From contig NZ_JASBRE010000008.1 of assembly GCF_029960815.1 (NCBI RefSeq), positions 1-64,000 on the forward strand: a stretch of DNA of 64,000 nt. The letters are read 5' to 3'. The first letter of the stretch is position 1; each line of letters opens with the position of its first letter. The position numbers were made by a program, and so were the translations under genes. Origin of the DNA: Pseudomonas sp. AL03 (GTDB taxonomy: Bacteria > Pseudomonadota > Gammaproteobacteria > Pseudomonadales > Pseudomonadaceae). Shown here piece by piece: positions 36,538 to 45,397 of the stretch. The notes beneath the pieces were generated by a model. It saw only the letters and a list, made by a program, of their open reading frames with translations. It ran no database searches and had not been told where the DNA came from.

Positions 36538-36552
36538 ATTTCGTGATCGGCC

Positions 36553-37491
36553 TCAACCAAACAACCAATACCCCAACAGCGCCGACACCACCAACGCCAA
36601 CACCGGTCGCAGCACACGGTAGGCCTTGGGATTACGACGCTTCCACTGTTTGATCACACCACTGAACTTGTCGCTGGAATTCTTGCTCCAGGCATAAACC
36701 TGGTTAATTCCGCCAACACGTTCATCACCCAGGTTCTGCGGCGCAGTGGCGCGGCCCAGGAATCCGCTGATCCAGCGGTTGATGCGGGTCATGAGGCGGT
36801 TGCTCAGCGGTCGTTCGATGTCGCAGAACAGGATGAGCCGAGTCTTGTCGGTTTCGTTCTTGACCCAATGCACGTAGGTTTCGTCGAACATCACGTCTTC
36901 GCCATCACGCCAAGCGTAGACCTGACCGTCGACGAAGATCCGGCAATCGTCGGAATTCGGTGTCGACAACCCCAGGTGATAACGCAGGGAACCGGCAAAC
37001 GGATCACGGTGCGGGTTGAGGTGACTGCCACCGGGTAGTAACGCGAACATGGCGCCTTTGACGTTGGGAATGCTGCTGACCAGTGCCACGGTTTTCGGGC
37101 ACAGGGCTTGCGCCGATGGCAGCGGTTTGTCGTACCACTTGAGGTAGAAGCGCTTCCAGCCTTTCTTGAAAAACGAACCAAATCCGGCGTCGTTGTTTTT
37201 TTCGGCGGCGCGGATGTAACCCTCGTCGAACAGGTGCATCGCTTCGTCGCGGATAACTTCCCAGTTGTCCTTGAGCACGTCCAGCTCCGGGAACTTGCTG
37301 CGGTCCAGATAGGGTTTGGAGGGCACGCTTGAGAACAGGTACATCAAGGCGTTATAGGGCGCAAACAATGCCGAATGGTTGACGAACTGACGCAAGACCG
37401 GCAAACGCGCCTTGCCGCGTAAATGCACATAGAGAGTGCTGCCGAGGAACAGCAGCAACAGCGACGCCTTCGCGGCAATGGAAAAGGTCAT
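36553..37491 (-). CDS. lpxO: lipid A Asp/Asn-type beta-hydroxylase (LpxO-like)
   Basis: A 312-residue Fe(II)/2-oxoglutarate dioxygenase. It begins with a membrane anchor (about residues 4-22) followed by VHLRGKARLPVLRQFVNHSA, the typical LpxO N-terminus. The catalytic core has PGGSHLNPHRDPF with His161 and Asp163, the second His208 in DETYVHWV, and Arg218 for 2-oxoglutarate. LpxO adds a hydroxyl to the secondary acyl chain of lipid A at the inner membrane. A second hydrophobic segment sits at the extreme C-terminus. ATG 37491 has AAGGAG 6 nt upstream, so the longer frame is rejected. Asp/Asn hydroxylases of other substrate type are the alternative. Confidence 0.85.
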   Translation of the reverse strand: MTFSIAAKASLLLLFLGSTLYVHLRGKARLPVLRQFVNHSALFAPYNALMYLFSSVPSKPYLDRSKFPELDVLKDNWEVIRDEAMHLFDEGYIRAAEKNNDAGFGSFFKKGWKRFYLKWYDKPLPSAQALCPKTVALVSSIPNVKGAMFALLPGGSHLNPHRDPFAGSLRYHLGLSTPNSDDCRIFVDGQVYAWRDGEDVMFDETYVHWVKNETDKTRLILFCDIERPLSNRLMTRINRWISGFLGRATAPQNLGDERVGGINQVYAWSKNSSDKFSGVIKQWKRRNPKAYRVLRPVLALVVSALLGYWLFG

Positions 37492-37710
37492 CAACAACTC
37501 CTTGATAGTAGACAACTCTGTACAACGCCATTTACCCAACGTGGCAGTCGGCCATGATCAACATTACCGGCCTCGGGAAAAACCCGCCTGTCTCAACATT
37601 CAGTGTTAAGGATCGCGCAACAAAGCACTTCTTAACCTAAGGTGCCTGAACAAGGGCTGACCTGAATCAACCCTCGCGATTCGCTCAAACAATCCAAGCC
37701 TTTTGCAGTG

Positions 37711-38685
37711 TCATTGCTGATTCTCCTGCTCGGTAAACAGATCACTGAACAGCATGCTCGACAGGTAGCGCTCGCCAGAGTCCGGCAGGATCACCACGAT
37801 GGTCTTGCCCTGCATTTCCGGGGTTTCCGCCAGACGAACAGCGACAGCCATGGCGGCACCACAGGAAATGCCGCTCAAAATCCCTTCTTCCTGCATCAAG
37901 CGCAGGGCCATGGCCTTGGATTCGTCATCGCTGACCAATTCCACCCGATCGACCATCGACAGATCAAGATTTTTCGGCACAAAACCGGCGCCAATACCCT
38001 GGATCTTGTGAGGGCTGGGCTTGATCTCTTCACCGGCCATTGCCTGAGTGATGACCGGCGACACCGCTGGCTCCACCGCCACCGAGATGATCGGTTTGCC
38101 CTGGGTATTCTTGATATACCGCGAAACCCCGGTGATGGTTCCACCCGTTCCGACGCCTGCCACCAATACGTCGACTGCACCGTCGGTGTCGTTCCAGATT
38201 TCCGGACCGGTCGTTTTTTCGTGGATGGCCGGGTTGGCCGGGTTGTCGAATTGCGCTGGCATGAAGTACTTGGACGGGTCACTGGCGAGGATTTCAGTCG
38301 CTTTTTCAATCGCTCCTTTCATGCCCTTGGCCGGTTCGGTCAGCACCAGTTCGGCCCCCAGTGCCTTGAGCACTTTGCGTCGCTCGATACTCATGGATGC
38401 CGGCATGGTCAGCATCAGCTTGTAACCGCGAGCCGCGGCAACGAACGCCAAGCCTATACCGGTATTGCCCGAGGTCGGTTCGACGATGGTCATGCCAGAC
38501 TTTAATTTGCCGGTGCTTTCGGCGTCCCAGATCATGTTCGCACCGATCCGGCACTTGACTGAGTAACCGGGGTTACGCCCTTCGATCTTGGCCAGGATGG
38601 TCACCCCTCGCGGGGCGATACGGTTGATCTGCACCAGCGGCGTATTGCCGATGGAGTGGGCGTTGTCAGCGTAGATACGGCTCAT
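37711..38685 (-). CDS. cysK: cysteine synthase A (O-acetylserine sulfhydrylase)
   Basis: A 324-residue PLP enzyme making L-cysteine from O-acetylserine and sulfide. Seen: PLP lysine Lys44 in SVKCRIGA, substrate loop PTSGNTG (70-76), phosphate-binding [10 protein letters not shown], and [10 protein letters not shown] near the C-terminus. The length and motifs fit CysK rather than CysM. One small departure is GRNPG-YS where most family members have Ala. It stands alone; no CysB site could be identified with certainty. Confidence 0.95.
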   Translation of the reverse strand: MSRIYADNAHSIGNTPLVQINRIAPRGVTILAKIEGRNPGYSVKCRIGANMIWDAESTGKLKSGMTIVEPTSGNTGIGLAFVAAARGYKLMLTMPASMSIERRKVLKALGAELVLTEPAKGMKGAIEKATEILASDPSKYFMPAQFDNPANPAIHEKTTGPEIWNDTDGAVDVLVAGVGTGGTITGVSRYIKNTQGKPIISVAVEPAVSPVITQAMAGEEIKPSPHKIQGIGAGFVPKNLDLSMVDRVELVSDDESKAMALRLMQEEGILSGISCGAAMAVAVRLAETPEMQGKTIVVILPDSGERYLSSMLFSDLFTEQENQQ

Positions 38686-38811
38686 GGCTGGGTCCTTGTA
38701 CAGCGTTGAATAAGCTCTCCAAGGTATGCCTGTTGCCCGTGGTCGTCCAGTCAGTCGAACGTCCTGTAACCGCCGCAGTCAATGGTTTTACATCGCCAGA
38801 GATTTGCCATC

Positions 38812-39888
38812 ATGAAACGCAGATACAGTTGGCCCCTGTGGACCCTCGCCGGCCTCGTTGTGCTGCTGGTTGCCCTGCACATCGCCCTGCCCTACATAGT
38901 GCGCGACTACCTGAATGACAAGCTGGCGGACATGGGCGACTACCGTGGCCAGATCACCGATGTAGACTTGGCCCTGTGGCGCGGTGCGTACAAAATCAAC
39001 GGGCTGAAAATCGTCAAAGTCGACGGCAAGGTCCCGGTGCCTTTCGTCAACGCGCCGCTGATCGACCTTTCCGTCAGTTGGCACTCGCTCTGGTCCGACC
39101 ACGCCGTCGTGGCCGAGGTGCAGTTCTTCAACCCTGAGGTGAACTTCGTCGACGGCGGCGCCAACAAGAAAAACTCTCAAACCGGTCAGGGCACCGACTG
39201 GCGTGCGCAGTTGAGCAAACTGGCGCCGATCACCTTGAACGAAGTGCGGATCAACGATGGCAAGATCACTTTCCGCAACTTCAATTCCAAGCCCCCCGTG
39301 AACATGAACGCCACTCAGGTCAACGCCAGCTTTTACAACCTGACCAACGTGGTCGACACCAAAGGCAAACGAGACGCTCGCTTCGAAGGCAAGGCGCTGC
39401 TGCTAGGGCACGCGCCCCTGGAAACCACCGCAACCTTCGACCCTTTGAGCAATTTCGAAGACTTCGAATTCCGCCTGCGAGCCAGGGACATCCAACTCAA
39501 ACGCATGAACGACTTCGCCTCGGCCTATGGCAAGTTCGACTTCAATGCAGGTCACGGTGATGTGGTCATTGAAGCGCAGGCTAAAAAAGCTCAATTAACG
39601 GGTTACATCAAACCGCTGCTGAAGGATGTCGACGTGTTCAATTGGCAGCAGGACGTAGAGAACAAGGACAAAGGGCTTTTCCGCTCCATCTGGGAGGCCA
39701 TCGTTGGTGGCTCCGAAAACGTACTGAAAAACCAGGGCAAGAACCAATTTGCGACTCGCGTCGAACTGAGAGGCAATGTACATCGCCAAAATATCAGCGC
39801 GTTTCAGGCGTTTTTGCAGATTTTACGCAATGGCTTCATTCAGGCGTTCAATGCCCGGTATGAACGGCCGAAGCCGGATGCCGGTTAA
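38812..39888 (+). CDS. DUF748-type AsmA-like envelope protein
   Basis: A 358-residue protein with one N-terminal membrane segment (about residues 8-28, LWTLAGLVVLLVALHIALPYIV) followed by a beta-rich periplasmic domain: YLNDKLADMGDYRGQITDVDLALWRG, then VSWHSLW and NDGKITFRNF. This matches the DUF748 group related to AsmA-like proteins, which are proposed to bridge inner and outer membranes; function of this group is not settled. The ATG at 38812 is chosen because it gives a short charged N-terminus before the membrane segment. Its stop overlaps the end of the convergent DUF2442 gene by 4 nt. Confidence 0.8.
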   Translation: MKRRYSWPLWTLAGLVVLLVALHIALPYIVRDYLNDKLADMGDYRGQITDVDLALWRGAYKINGLKIVKVDGKVPVPFVNAPLIDLSVSWHSLWSDHAVVAEVQFFNPEVNFVDGGANKKNSQTGQGTDWRAQLSKLAPITLNEVRINDGKITFRNFNSKPPVNMNATQVNASFYNLTNVVDTKGKRDARFEGKALLLGHAPLETTATFDPLSNFEDFEFRLRARDIQLKRMNDFASAYGKFDFNAGHGDVVIEAQAKKAQLTGYIKPLLKDVDVFNWQQDVENKDKGLFRSIWEAIVGGSENVLKNQGKNQFATRVELRGNVHRQNISAFQAFLQILRNGFIQAFNARYERPKPDAG

Positions 39889-40379
39889 GACTTGCGTGTG
39901 ATGGTATAGCGACCGGTTTCTTCAGCCGCCCGCGCCGGGTTCGATTGCTGTTGTAAGAAGTCCCAGCCCAGGCAGGCTAGAGCCAATGATCGGGGTACCG
40001 CTTCACGACCGCTGCTGTAACGAGTGATGCTACGGGCACTGACTCCCAGCGCTTCGGCCGCCTGATTCAACGGCAACCCAGTTCGAGCGCGCCAGTCGAT
40101 GAAGATCCGGGTGTTTTCGTCCGATGCGTTTTGCGCGAGCGCATCCAGATAAAGCGTGTCTGCGCCGATCTGAATGTCCAATTCAGGCCATTCAACGCTC
40201 CAGCCATCATCGCCCAGGGTTGCACCGTCGAAAGCGCCAGACTCCAGCAATGGTTGCAACCCTGGATAGCCACGCAGGTCTCGACTCAAATCGAGGTTCA
40301 GTTGCTGACCGTCGATAAAGGTCAGCGCCAGCTGGTGATCCGGCAACGCCTGCACAGACGACAGCCGTGGTCGTTTCAT
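39885..40379 (-). CDS. DUF2442-HTH protein, possible antitoxin partner
   Basis: A 164-residue soluble protein in two parts. Residues about 1-85 resemble DUF2442 (SVQALPDHQLALTFIDGQQ, LDLSRDL, VEWPELDIQIGADTLY). Residues about 105-145 form a helix-turn-helix (LPLNQAAEALGVSARSITRYSSG, then VPRSLALACLGW), like XRE-type regulators. The chosen ATG (40379) overlaps the TGA of the upstream DUF4160 gene in an ATGA arrangement, a sign of translational coupling; an ATG 9 nt earlier is possible. DUF4160/DUF2442 pairs look like toxin-antitoxin modules by organisation. The HTH suggests this one is the DNA-binding autorepressor. Function not proven. Confidence 0.75.
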   Translation of the reverse strand: MKRPRLSSVQALPDHQLALTFIDGQQLNLDLSRDLRGYPGLQPLLESGAFDGATLGDDGWSVEWPELDIQIGADTLYLDALAQNASDENTRIFIDWRARTGLPLNQAAEALGVSARSITRYSSGREAVPRSLALACLGWDFLQQQSNPARAAEETGRYTITRKS

Positions 40380-40606
40380 GGGTAACATCGTTTCCAATCC
40401 TCCAGCAATTGCACCTGATGGGCCCTGACCCACTCCAGCGCTTCCTTGATAATCAGCGGCGGCGCCTTGCCCACCATCACTTCGACGGTTTCAAGGCTGA
40501 GCATCACATCGAGCCCGCCACCAGTCAGGTGGACATGGGGCGGCGGATGATCCTTCTCGCGCAACTGAATGCGGTATGTATCGCGAAATCGATATTTAGT
40601 AGACAT
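40376..40606 (-). CDS. DUF4160 protein, possible toxin of a two-gene module
   Basis: A 76-residue protein (ATG 40606). It matches the DUF4160 pattern: a basic beta start (STKYRFRDTYRIQLREKDHPPPHVHL), then LETVEVMVGKAPPLIIKEALEW and a C-terminal LLEDW. The His-rich HPPPHVH loop is the strongest hallmark. It is immediately followed, with a 4-nt ATGA overlap, by a DUF2442-HTH gene. A perfect palindrome lies 8 bp before its start. An alternative start 36 nt upstream would overlap that palindrome and is rejected. Toxic activity is only inferred from module layout. Confidence 0.72.
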   Translation of the reverse strand: MSTKYRFRDTYRIQLREKDHPPPHVHLTGGGLDVMLSLETVEVMVGKAPPLIIKEALEWVRAHQVQLLEDWKRCYP

Positions 40607-40614
40607 ACCCCGCA

Positions 40615-40639
40615 AGCTATCGCCAAAATGGCGATAGCT
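40615..40639. promoter_or_regulatory. perfect palindrome before the DUF4160-DUF2442 module
   Basis: AGCTATCGCCA, three bases, TGGCGATAGCT: an 11-bp perfect inverted repeat ending 8 bp upstream of the DUF4160 start codon. It is well placed to be the operator bound by the HTH partner, or an RNA hairpin next to the ribosome-binding site. Confidence 0.6.
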
Positions 40640-40808
40640 CAATACTGGCTAGCAGCCGAGACTAAGTCAAGATGTGACGCCCCATTCAGAGACTGAATAA
40701 GCCGTCTGCGTTCACAGTCGACCGGGCACCGCGTTATAGTCGGGTACTACAATTATTGCGCCCCGCCCTGCCTCGTTCAGGTCGGCGTTACCGTTCGAGG
40801 ATTAGCAG

Positions 40809-41654
40809 ATGAAGTTCGAAGGCACCCCGGCCTACGTCGCCACCGATGACCTGAAGCTGGCGGTCAACGCCGCCATCACCCTGGAGCGCCCGCTGCTGGT
40901 CAAGGGCGAGCCGGGCACCGGCAAAACCATGCTCGCCGAGCAACTGGCCGAATCCTTCGGCGCCAAGCTGATCACCTGGCACATCAAGTCCACCACCAAG
41001 GCGCATCAGGGCTTGTACGAGTACGACGCGGTCAGCCGCCTGCGGGACTCGCAGCTGGGCACGGAAAAGGTCCACGACGTTCGCAACTACCTGAAAAAGG
41101 GCAAGCTCTGGGAAGCCTTCGAGTCCGAAGAACGGGTGATCCTGCTGATCGACGAAATCGACAAGGCCGACATCGAGTTCCCGAACGACCTGCTGCAAGA
41201 ACTCGACAAGATGGAGTTCTACGTTTACGAGATCGACGAGACCATCAAGGCCAAGAAGCGTCCGATCATCATCATTACCTCCAACAACGAGAAAGAGCTG
41301 CCGGACGCCTTCCTGCGCCGCTGCTTTTTCCACTACATCGCTTTCCCCGATCGCGTCACGCTGCAGAAGATCGTCGATGTGCACTACCCGAATATCAAGA
41401 AGGACCTGGTCAGCGAAGCGCTGGACGTGTTCTTCGACGTGCGTAAGGTGCCGGGCCTGAAGAAGAAACCATCGACCTCCGAGCTGGTGGACTGGCTGAA
41501 GCTGCTGATGGCCGACAACATCGGCGAAGCGGTACTGCGTGAACGCGATCCGACCAAGGCCATTCCGCCGCTGGCCGGTGCCTTGGTGAAGAACGAACAG
41601 GACGTGCAGTTGCTTGAGCGTCTGGCGTTCATGAGCCGTCGCGGCACTCGCTGA
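40809..41654 (+). CDS. MoxR-family AAA+ ATPase
   Basis: A 281-residue AAA+ protein: Walker A GEPGTGKT (33-40), Walker B ILLIDEIDKAD (111-121), sensor 1 TSNN (157-160) and an arginine finger region FLRRCFFHYIAFP. MoxR ATPases act as chaperones that insert cofactors or activate partner proteins, usually with a von Willebrand A protein. Here the partner gene follows after 33 nt. GAGG lies 8 nt before the ATG. The client complex is not encoded nearby, so the target is unknown. Confidence 0.9.
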   Translation: MKFEGTPAYVATDDLKLAVNAAITLERPLLVKGEPGTGKTMLAEQLAESFGAKLITWHIKSTTKAHQGLYEYDAVSRLRDSQLGTEKVHDVRNYLKKGKLWEAFESEERVILLIDEIDKADIEFPNDLLQELDKMEFYVYEIDETIKAKKRPIIIITSNNEKELPDAFLRRCFFHYIAFPDRVTLQKIVDVHYPNIKKDLVSEALDVFFDVRKVPGLKKKPSTSELVDWLKLLMADNIGEAVLRERDPTKAIPPLAGALVKNEQDVQLLERLAFMSRRGTR

Positions 41655-41687
41655 TCCCTCTGTTTAACAAGATAGAGGGCGATAGCC

Positions 41688-42866
41688 ATGCTGCTTAACC
41701 TGTTCAATGAAATGCGTGCAGCCAAAGTGCCGGTCTCGGTACGGGAGCTGCTGGACCTGATCAACGCGCTGAAACAGCGCGTGACCTTCGCCGACATGGA
41801 CGAGTTTTACTATTTGTCCCGGGCGATTCTGGTGAAAGACGAAAAGCATTTCGACAAGTTCGACCGGGCCTTCGGTGCCTATTTCAATGGCCTGGAAAAA
41901 CTCGACGATCACCTTCAGGCATTGATCCCGGAAGACTGGCTGCGCAAGGAGTTCGAGCGTTCCCTGTCCGACGAAGAGCGAGCCGCGATCCAGTCCCTCG
42001 GCGGCCTGGACAAGCTGATCGAAGCGTTCAAGAAGCGCCTCGAAGAACAGAAAGAACGCCATGCCGGCGGTAACAAGTGGATCGGCACGGGCGGCACCAG
42101 CCCGTTTGGTTCGGGTGGTTTCAACCCGGAAGGTATTCGGGTCGGCGATGCCGGCAAGCGCCAGGGCAAAGCGGTCAAGGTCTGGGATCAGCGCGAGTAC
42201 AAGAACCTCGACGATTCGGTGGAGCTGGGCACGCGCAACATCAAGGTCGCCCTGCGCCGGTTGCGCAAATTCGCGCGTCAGGGCGCGGCGGAAGAGCTGG
42301 ACATCGATGGCACCATCGACCACACCGCGCGTGATGCCGGCCTGCTGAACATCCAGATGCGGCCGGAGCGGCGCAACACCGTCAAGCTGTTGCTGCTGTT
42401 CGACATCGGCGGCTCGATGGACGCCCACGTAAAGATCTGCGAAGAGCTATTCTCGGCCTGCAAGACCGAGTTCAAGCACCTGGAGTACTTCTACTTCCAC
42501 AACTTCGTTTATGAATCGGTGTGGAAGAACAACATGCGCCGTACTTCCGAGCGTACCTCGACCCAGGACCTGTTGCACAAGTACGGTGCTGACTACAAAG
42601 TGATCTTCATCGGCGACGCCGCCATGGCGCCGTATGAAATCACCCAGGCCGGCGGCAGCGTCGAGCACTGGAATGAAGAAGCGGGTTATGTGTGGATGCA
42701 GCGGTTCATGGAGAAGTACAAGAAGGTCATCTGGATCAACCCGTATCCGAAAGATACGTGGGGCTATACGTCTTCGACCAACATCGTGCGGGACTTGATC
42801 AACGACCAGATGTATCCGTTGACGTTGCGGGGACTGGAGGAAGGGATGCGGTTTCTTTCCAAATAA
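41688..42866 (+). CDS. CoxE-like von Willebrand factor A domain protein
   Basis: A 392-residue protein. The N-terminal half is helical with a charged linker and a Gly-rich patch (KWIGTGGTSPFGSGG, about 130-145). The C-terminal half is a VWA domain with the metal site written DIGGS (Asp239-Ser243) instead of the classic DxSxS, as is usual in the CoxE/YehP-like group, and a later FIGDAAMAPYE segment. It is the partner of the MoxR ATPase directly upstream. In CO dehydrogenase clusters such pairs mature the enzyme, but no dehydrogenase is linked here. GAGGG lies upstream of the ATG. Confidence 0.87.
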   Translation: MLLNLFNEMRAAKVPVSVRELLDLINALKQRVTFADMDEFYYLSRAILVKDEKHFDKFDRAFGAYFNGLEKLDDHLQALIPEDWLRKEFERSLSDEERAAIQSLGGLDKLIEAFKKRLEEQKERHAGGNKWIGTGGTSPFGSGGFNPEGIRVGDAGKRQGKAVKVWDQREYKNLDDSVELGTRNIKVALRRLRKFARQGAAEELDIDGTIDHTARDAGLLNIQMRPERRNTVKLLLLFDIGGSMDAHVKICEELFSACKTEFKHLEYFYFHNFVYESVWKNNMRRTSERTSTQDLLHKYGADYKVIFIGDAAMAPYEITQAGGSVEHWNEEAGYVWMQRFMEKYKKVIWINPYPKDTWGYTSSTNIVRDLINDQMYPLTLRGLEEGMRFLSK

Positions 42867-42887
42867 TTGTGTTGTCTGGGCGGTCGC

Positions 42888-42956
42888 CTTCGCGGGCAAG
42901 CCTCGCTCCTACAATTGGAATGCATTTCCCTGTAGGAGCGAGGCTTGCCCGCGAAG
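42888..42956. repeat. REP-like inverted pair (family A)
   Basis: CTTCGCGGGCAAGCCTCGCT and six further bases (42888-42913) are mirrored exactly at 42931-42956. It is the same family as 17313-17410 and lies between the convergent VWA and pxpC genes. Confidence 0.9.
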
Positions 42957-42959
42957 CTT

Positions 42960-43886
42960 TTAGCGATTTATGAAGCGCCGTAGATATTGGACCTGCTCCC
43001 GATGCGCCACATCTTGCATCACCGGCCGCAACCGCACCGTTGCCCCCGGCAGACACTGCGCCAGCTGTGCCAATGCCAACGGCGTCAAGGCGCCCAATCG
43101 CGGATAACCACCCATGGTCTGTCGATCATTGAGCAATACAATCGGCTGCCCGTCTGGCGGCACCTGAACCGCACCCAGCGGGATGCCTTCCGAAATCATC
43201 GGCTTACCCTGATACTGCAACGCCGTTCCCAGCAAGCGGATGCCCATCCGGTCGGCACGGCTGTCGAGGGTCCAGACGCTGTTGAACGCATCAAACAAAC
43301 TCTGCCCGCTGAACTCGCCAATCTGTGCACCGAGCACCAGGTCCAGCGGCGAGTTGAGTTTGAAATCCGGCACCTGTTCGCGCGCCAACTCCCGCAGCAG
43401 GAGCCGTGAGCACCCCGAAAAACTCAACTGCGCATCTTTGGCCAACGCCCGGCCCATGCCATCCAGCCCGCCGAGCTCCTCACGGACCACCGTTGCGCTA
43501 CTGCCCAACACTGCTGGCGCATCAAATCCGCCCGGCGCCGCCAAATAAGCCCGAGCGCCAAGCAGCGGCTGAGTGAATTGCAACTGCTGATCTTTGTTCA
43601 GCCTGAAACTGCGCCACGGTGCCAACGCCTCGCCATCCAACCGCGCCCCCAGATCCGCCCCGGCCAAGGCCAGCACGCAATCCTCTTCGGCAACGACGGT
43701 GAACCCGCCGAGGGTGATTTCAATCACCGGTGCCTCCAGCTCATTACCCAGCAGCCAGTTAGCCCACAACATCGATCGCCAATCCGCCGCCCCGCCCTGG
43801 GTCACGCCCAGATGCCGCACACCGAATCGCCCGGCGTCCTGTAAGAGGCACAGCGGCGTACTCGCTTCTATTGATAAACGACTCAT
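42960..43886 (-). CDS. pxpC: 5-oxoprolinase subunit PxpC (KipA-like)
   Basis: A 308-residue subunit of the ATP-dependent 5-oxoprolinase that opens 5-oxoproline to glutamate. Family words: LCLLQDAGRFGVRHLGVTQGGAADW near the start, ALAGADLGARLDG, YLAAPGGFDAP-VLGSSAT, and VQVPPDGQPIVLLNDRQTMGGYPRLG near the C-terminus (biotin-carboxylase-like carboxyltransferase fold). Its ATG overlaps the pxpB stop by 4 nt. The length is typical. It is the last gene of the operon and is followed by a REP pair. Confidence 0.92.
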   Translation of the reverse strand: MSRLSIEASTPLCLLQDAGRFGVRHLGVTQGGAADWRSMLWANWLLGNELEAPVIEITLGGFTVVAEEDCVLALAGADLGARLDGEALAPWRSFRLNKDQQLQFTQPLLGARAYLAAPGGFDAPAVLGSSATVVREELGGLDGMGRALAKDAQLSFSGCSRLLLRELAREQVPDFKLNSPLDLVLGAQIGEFSGQSLFDAFNSVWTLDSRADRMGIRLLGTALQYQGKPMISEGIPLGAVQVPPDGQPIVLLNDRQTMGGYPRLGALTPLALAQLAQCLPGATVRLRPVMQDVAHREQVQYLRRFINR

Positions 43887-44587
43887 GCCTGCGCCTCCAA
43901 CGGCGTGTCGTCACCGCCGAGATTGATGAATTCTGCATGGCTGACGGCTTCGAAACGCACCGTGTCGCCGGGTTGCATCAGGCTGTAGCCGTCGCGTTCG
44001 CGGTCGAACAATTTGGCCGGGGTGCGACCGATCAGATTCCAGCCACCCGGGGACACCACCGGGTAAGCGGCCGTTTGGCGTTCGGCGATGCCGACACTGC
44101 CGGCGGCTACCTTTTTACGCGGAGTGTTCAGACGCGGCGCCGCCAGCGCTTCTTCCACCAATCCCATGAAGGCGAAACCCGGTGCGAAACCCAAGGCGAA
44201 CACCTGATATTCACGCTCGCTGTGGCGGCGGATCACTTCATCCACCGCCAGCCCGCTGCGCTGGGACAACAGGTTCAATTCGGGGCCAACGCTCACGTCA
44301 TACCAGACCGGTAGCACATGACATTTGCCGCGAGTGCAGGCGTTGGGCGACAGATCGATCAAGGCCTCGGCGATCAGCTCCCGAGCCTGAGCGGGACTCA
44401 ACGCGGTCAGATCGTAATGCACCATCAACGTCGTATAGGACGGCACCAGATCGATCAGATGCCCGGCGAACGCAGCACGCAATCCTTCGCTGGCAGCGAG
44501 CATCCACGGCATGTTGGCCTCGCTGATCTCATCAAAGAGACGCACCATCAGGCAATCCAGCGCCGCCACTTCCACCCGAAATTTCAT
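43883..44587 (-). CDS. pxpB: 5-oxoprolinase subunit PxpB (KipI-like)
   Basis: A 234-residue subunit working with PxpA and PxpC. Seen: [29 protein letters not shown], and the family core [18 protein letters not shown] followed by [38 protein letters not shown]. The true ATG at 44587 overlaps the pxpA stop (ATGA); the open frame further upstream is an extension inside pxpA. Both 4-nt overlaps show tight translational coupling and equal subunit supply. Confidence 0.93.
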   Translation of the reverse strand: MKFRVEVAALDCLMVRLFDEISEANMPWMLAASEGLRAAFAGHLIDLVPSYTTLMVHYDLTALSPAQARELIAEALIDLSPNACTRGKCHVLPVWYDVSVGPELNLLSQRSGLAVDEVIRRHSEREYQVFALGFAPGFAFMGLVEEALAAPRLNTPRKKVAAGSVGIAERQTAAYPVVSPGGWNLIGRTPAKLFDRERDGYSLMQPGDTVRFEAVSHAEFINLGGDDTPLEAQA

Positions 44588-45336
44588 GGCGCACTCTGTT
44601 GAACAAGGGCTTCGCGAATGCGTCGCACGGCGGCCACTGAACTGGCGTTGTCGCCGTGTACGCAGAGGGTGTTTGCCTGCAAGTGCAACGCACTGCCATC
44701 GCTGGCCGTGAGGTTGCCACCACGGGCAATGATCAGCGCCTGTTTGATGATTGTCTCGGGATCGTGATGCACCGCGCCCGGCAATTGCCGCGAAACCAGC
44801 ATTCCCGCGCTGTCGTAAGCGCGATCGGCAAAGGCTTCGAACCACAGGGTCACGCCGTATTCATCGCCCAATTGCTGTGCGGCGCGGTTGTCGCGAGTGG
44901 CCATCAACATCAGCGGCAACTGGCGATCATAGGACGCTACCGCCTGAAGAACGGCGCGCAATTGCGCCGGGTTGGCCATCATGTCGTTGTACATCGCACC
45001 GTGGGGTTTGACGTAACTCACCCGCCCGCCCTGGGCCCGGCAGATGCCGTCGAGGGCGCCGATCTGGTAGTGCAAAATGTCCTGAAGTGCCTGGGCGGTG
45101 TAGGCCATGGAGCGGCGGCCGAAGCCGACCAGATCCTGATACGCCGGATGCGCGCCAATCTGTACGCAGTTGCTCAGGGCGAGGCTGACGGTCTTGCGCA
45201 TGATGCTCGGGTCGCCGGCATGGAAGCCGCAGGCGATGTTGGCGCAATCGATGAAGGGCATGACTTCGGCGTCCAGACCCATGGTCCAGTTGCCGAAACT
45301 CTCGCCGATGTCGCAGTTCAATAGCAGGCGGTTCAC
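44584..45336 (-). CDS. pxpA: 5-oxoprolinase subunit PxpA (LamB/YcsF family)
   Basis: A 250-residue subunit with the LamB/YcsF signature: [13 protein letters not shown] at the start, [36 protein letters not shown], and [11 protein letters not shown]. It phosphorylates or otherwise activates 5-oxoproline for ring opening together with PxpB and PxpC. I choose the GTG at 45336 with AGGAG 8 nt upstream; a GTG 9 nt earlier sits too close to that site. A gene for an MFS transporter lies 61 nt upstream on the same strand. Confidence 0.93.
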   Translation of the reverse strand: MNRLLLNCDIGESFGNWTMGLDAEVMPFIDCANIACGFHAGDPSIMRKTVSLALSNCVQIGAHPAYQDLVGFGRRSMAYTAQALQDILHYQIGALDGICRAQGGRVSYVKPHGAMYNDMMANPAQLRAVLQAVASYDRQLPLMLMATRDNRAAQQLGDEYGVTLWFEAFADRAYDSAGMLVSRQLPGAVHHDPETIIKQALIIARGGNLTASDGSALHLQANTLCVHGDNASSVAAVRRIREALVQQSAP

Positions 45337-45397
45337 GGTGAACACTCCTGTAGGTTTGATTCATTTTAGCTGTAGGCATTTGCCCGCAGATTATCAG

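Larger units (their letters stand above)
36079..36552. other. long intergenic region with leader ORF and terminator
   Basis: This 474-base gap between the DMT transporter and the hydroxylase gene (both minus strand) holds the candidate leader ORF and the terminator listed separately. The part from 36356 to 36507 is moderately AT-rich and probably holds the transporter promoter; I see no recognisable operator or RNA gene in it. Confidence 0.5.
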
